Below, in pieces: positions 62,438-64,000 of a stretch of 64,000 bases of DNA (within the stretch, counting starts at the first letter, position 1; every line of letters begins with the position of its first letter). The translations under genes and the position numbers were made by a program. The DNA comes from JBEVJC01 sp040510375 (GTDB lineage Bacteria > Bacteroidota > Bacteroidia > Chitinophagales > Chitinophagaceae). The notes below the pieces were generated by a model. It searched no databases. It saw only the letters and a program-made list of their open reading frames with translations, and had not been told where the DNA came from. Where the stretch lies: NCBI GenBank assembly GCA_040510375.1, contig JBEVJC010000013.1, positions 1 to 64,000 of the forward strand. Direction: 5' to 3'.

Positions 62438-63253
62438 ATGAGGTTCATCTCTTCCATCTTTTTACTGGCCATTATTTTTTCTTCCTGCTCTCCGAATAAT
62501 GTAAATGAAGATGAAAGCATTGGTAAATATTTTACTGAAAACAATGTAAAAGGATGTTTTGCCCTCCTGGATAATGGCACCGGCGAATTCACTGTTTATA
62601 ATCTTTCCCGTTACCGCGACAGCGCTTATATGCCTGCCTCTACTTTTAAAATAGTCAATTCCCTGATAGGCCTGCAGACGGGCCGCATCAGCAGCGACAG
62701 CATGATCATTAAATGGGACAGTATTACCCGACGGGTAGAAGCATGGAACCACGACCTCAACATGATCCAGGCTTTCCGCGTTTCCTCAGTTCCCTATTAC
62801 CAGGAAGTAGCCCGCCGGATTGGCCGCGACACCATGCAGTCCTGGCTCGATACCCTGGAATACGGCACCCGCAAAATCACTTCTCCGATTGATACCTTCT
62901 GGCTCGACAATTCGCTCCGGATTACTCCCGATGAACAACTCGGACTGGTAAAGCGACTGTATTTCGACCAGCTTCCTTTTTATAAAACTTACCAGGATGA
63001 AGTAAAACGCGCAATGGTAATTGAGGAAAATACCAATTACCAGCTGGCATATAAAACAGGATGGAGCGGATATGATGCTAAAACCGGAAAGCATATCGGC
63101 TGGGTACTGGGATGGGTCCGGGAAAATAACCATCCGTATTTCTTCGTGTTGAATATCGAATCGGCTGAGAAAAATTTCAATATGGTGGAGGTACGGAAAA
63201 AAATGATCACGGATATTCTCCGCCATCTTGGTTTCCTGGAGGGTAAAATGTAA
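62438..63253 (+). CDS. Class D beta-lactamase-like (OXA-type) lipoprotein
   Basis: A 271-residue serine-acylating enzyme of the penicillin-recognising fold. The lipobox I-I-F-S-S-C places the lipid at C17. Class D motifs appear in order: S68-T-F-K71 (active serine and the lysine that is carboxylated in OXA enzymes), S116-S-V118 within SSVPYYQEVARRIG, Y142-G-T144 where OXA enzymes have Y-G-N, FWLDNSLRIT with W155, and K206-T-G208 in YKTGWSG. The spacing is right for an enzyme. It could hydrolyse beta-lactams or be a BlaR/transpeptidase-like relative; activity must be measured. Confidence 0.88.
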   Translation: MRFISSIFLLAIIFSSCSPNNVNEDESIGKYFTENNVKGCFALLDNGTGEFTVYNLSRYRDSAYMPASTFKIVNSLIGLQTGRISSDSMIIKWDSITRRVEAWNHDLNMIQAFRVSSVPYYQEVARRIGRDTMQSWLDTLEYGTRKITSPIDTFWLDNSLRITPDEQLGLVKRLYFDQLPFYKTYQDEVKRAMVIEENTNYQLAYKTGWSGYDAKTGKHIGWVLGWVRENNHPYFFVLNIESAEKNFNMVEVRKKMITDILRHLGFLEGKM

Positions 63254-63309
63254 TTCTCTGGTTTAATCTTTGTAATATAGCGGAGACATATTCATCCATC
63301 CCTTTACCA

Positions 63310-64000
63310 GTGAATCTCCACTTTCAACATATTCAATACATCTGGCTGCTGGCCTTCGTACTGCTGTTCATAGCTCTTTATTTCCTCAGGGCGGGATGGA
63401 GAAAAAAAGTTATTAAGCGGATTGGCGACCTGAAGCTGATCCAGATGCTGACCGGCGGTTTTTCATCCACCCGGTTTGCCATAAAATTCTCAATGCTGAG
63501 TCTCGCATTTGTAATTGGTGTGTTTGCACTTATGAACCTGCAGAAACCCGGGCCGGCCGACGGACTTTCCCGTAAAGGAATCGATGTGGTAATTGCGCTG
63601 GATGTGAGTCGCAGTATGACGGCCACTGATATGCCACCCTCGCGTCTTGAACGGGCAAAGGAACTGATCAACCGGCTGATGAATGCCATGCCTGATGACC
63701 GTTTCGCGCTGATTGTATTTGCCGGCAGGGCCTACCTGCAAATGCCATTGACAAATGATCATGGGGCAGCCTCACTTTTTGTATCATCCGCCAGTCCGGA
63801 TGCCGTACCCGAACAGGGCACAGTAATCAGCGAAGCCCTTCTGCGCAGCGCTTCGGTGTTTAATGCCAACGAGCGCAGGTTCAAAGCCGTAATACTTATT
63901 TCTGACGGGGAAGACCATGATCCCGAAGCCGTGAAAACCGCTACAGCACTGGCTGAGCAGGGAATGATGATCAGTACGGTAGGAATTGGTTCGGTTGAAG
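63310..64000 (+). CDS. BatB-like von Willebrand factor A membrane protein (3' end outside window)
   Basis: The frame from GTG at 63310 (MNLHFQHIQYIWLLAFVLLF) is open to the right edge, 230 codons. Two transmembrane helices flank a basic loop (WRKKVIKRIGDLKLIQ), then comes a von Willebrand A domain with the MIDAS motif D-V-S-R-S-M, the DRFALIVFAGRAYLQMPLT segment and LISDGEDHD. This matches BatA/BatB, proteins of unclear role in the envelope stress Bat operon with MoxR ATPase. BatB usually also ends with a third helix, not visible here. No ATG start is seen, so GTG is the best choice. Confidence 0.85.
   Translation, partial: MNLHFQHIQYIWLLAFVLLFIALYFLRAGWRKKVIKRIGDLKLIQMLTGGFSSTRFAIKFSMLSLAFVIGVFALMNLQKPGPADGLSRKGIDVVIALDVSRSMTATDMPPSRLERAKELINRLMNAMPDDRFALIVFAGRAYLQMPLTNDHGAASLFVSSASPDAVPEQGTVISEALLRSASVFNANERRFKAVILISDGEDHDPEAVKTATALAEQGMMISTVGIGSVE

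Noticed and set aside
1..64000. Mobile elements, phage or defence islands, CRISPR, tRNA genes
   Set aside because: I looked for transposases, integrases, direct-repeat/spacer arrays, restriction or toxin-antitoxin genes and tRNA-like cloverleaf ends and saw none; reading by eye may miss a degenerate copy.

Overview
The window reads as chromosomal DNA of a Bacteroidota member, most likely a Chitinophagaceae-like bacterium. The evidence is two SusC/SusD outer-membrane pairs, a GldA-type ABC ATPase, many short lipoproteins with a C-K-K-D/E start, and several matches to the Bacteroidota -7 promoter element TAnnTTTG. Shine-Dalgarno sequences are mostly weak or absent. I saw no rRNA, tRNA, CRISPR array, transposase, integrase or phage gene. 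The family-level placement is inference.

Layout, left to right. 1-5.5 kb: the start of prfA (cut by the window edge), an amidohydrolase, recO and an RND exporter. 5.6-17.7 kb: two consecutive SusC/SusD loci. The second carries an extra surface lipoprotein, and a TlpA-type thioredoxin lipoprotein faces it. Neither locus has a glycosidase, peptidase or local regulator. 17.7-25.5 kb: gatB, a double-PDZ protein, a 41-residue membrane ORF, alaS, an M23 endopeptidase and a MerR regulator with a repeat-rich N-terminus. 25.4-26.4 kb: a long intergenic stretch holding a possible small RNA, then vanZ. 26.5-33.5 kb: a sigma/anti-sigma pair, gcvH, a TonB-type outer-membrane protein, a cyclophilin, an unknown gene and serS. 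33.5-45.2 kb: a c-type cytochrome lipoprotein, a DUF1800/DUF1501 pair, an OPT transporter, an M16 peptidase, a 2-oxoacid:ferredoxin oxidoreductase alpha subunit without its beta partner, and a beta-barrel protein.

45.2-54.9 kb: a 49-bp tandem repeat, nth, a small unknown gene, an FtsB/DivIC-like gene, eno, gldA, a carbonic anhydrase-SulP-carbonic anhydrase cassette, two small membrane or exported proteins and an MFS transporter. 54.9-64 kb: acs, an L,D-transpeptidase, a second sigma-factor operon (ECF sigma, unusual membrane anti-sigma candidate, beta-barrel), a small exported protein, kbl, a tiny lipoprotein, a class D beta-lactamase-like lipoprotein and the start of a BatB-like von Willebrand protein cut by the right edge.

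Most genes are housekeeping or envelope genes. Three groups look like functional modules: the tandem SusCD loci (outer-membrane import of an unidentified substrate), the carbonic anhydrase/SulP cassette (inorganic carbon handling) and the two sigma/anti-sigma operons (envelope signalling). The least explained signals are non-coding: long inverted repeats ahead of the sigma operon and the 41-residue ORF, a hairpin-rich leader ahead of korA, two repeat arrays between genes, and an orphan terminator with a promoter-like box near 25.9 kb. No single locus stands out as a clear new defence or mobile system. All functional calls rest on reading motifs by eye; no database search was run.
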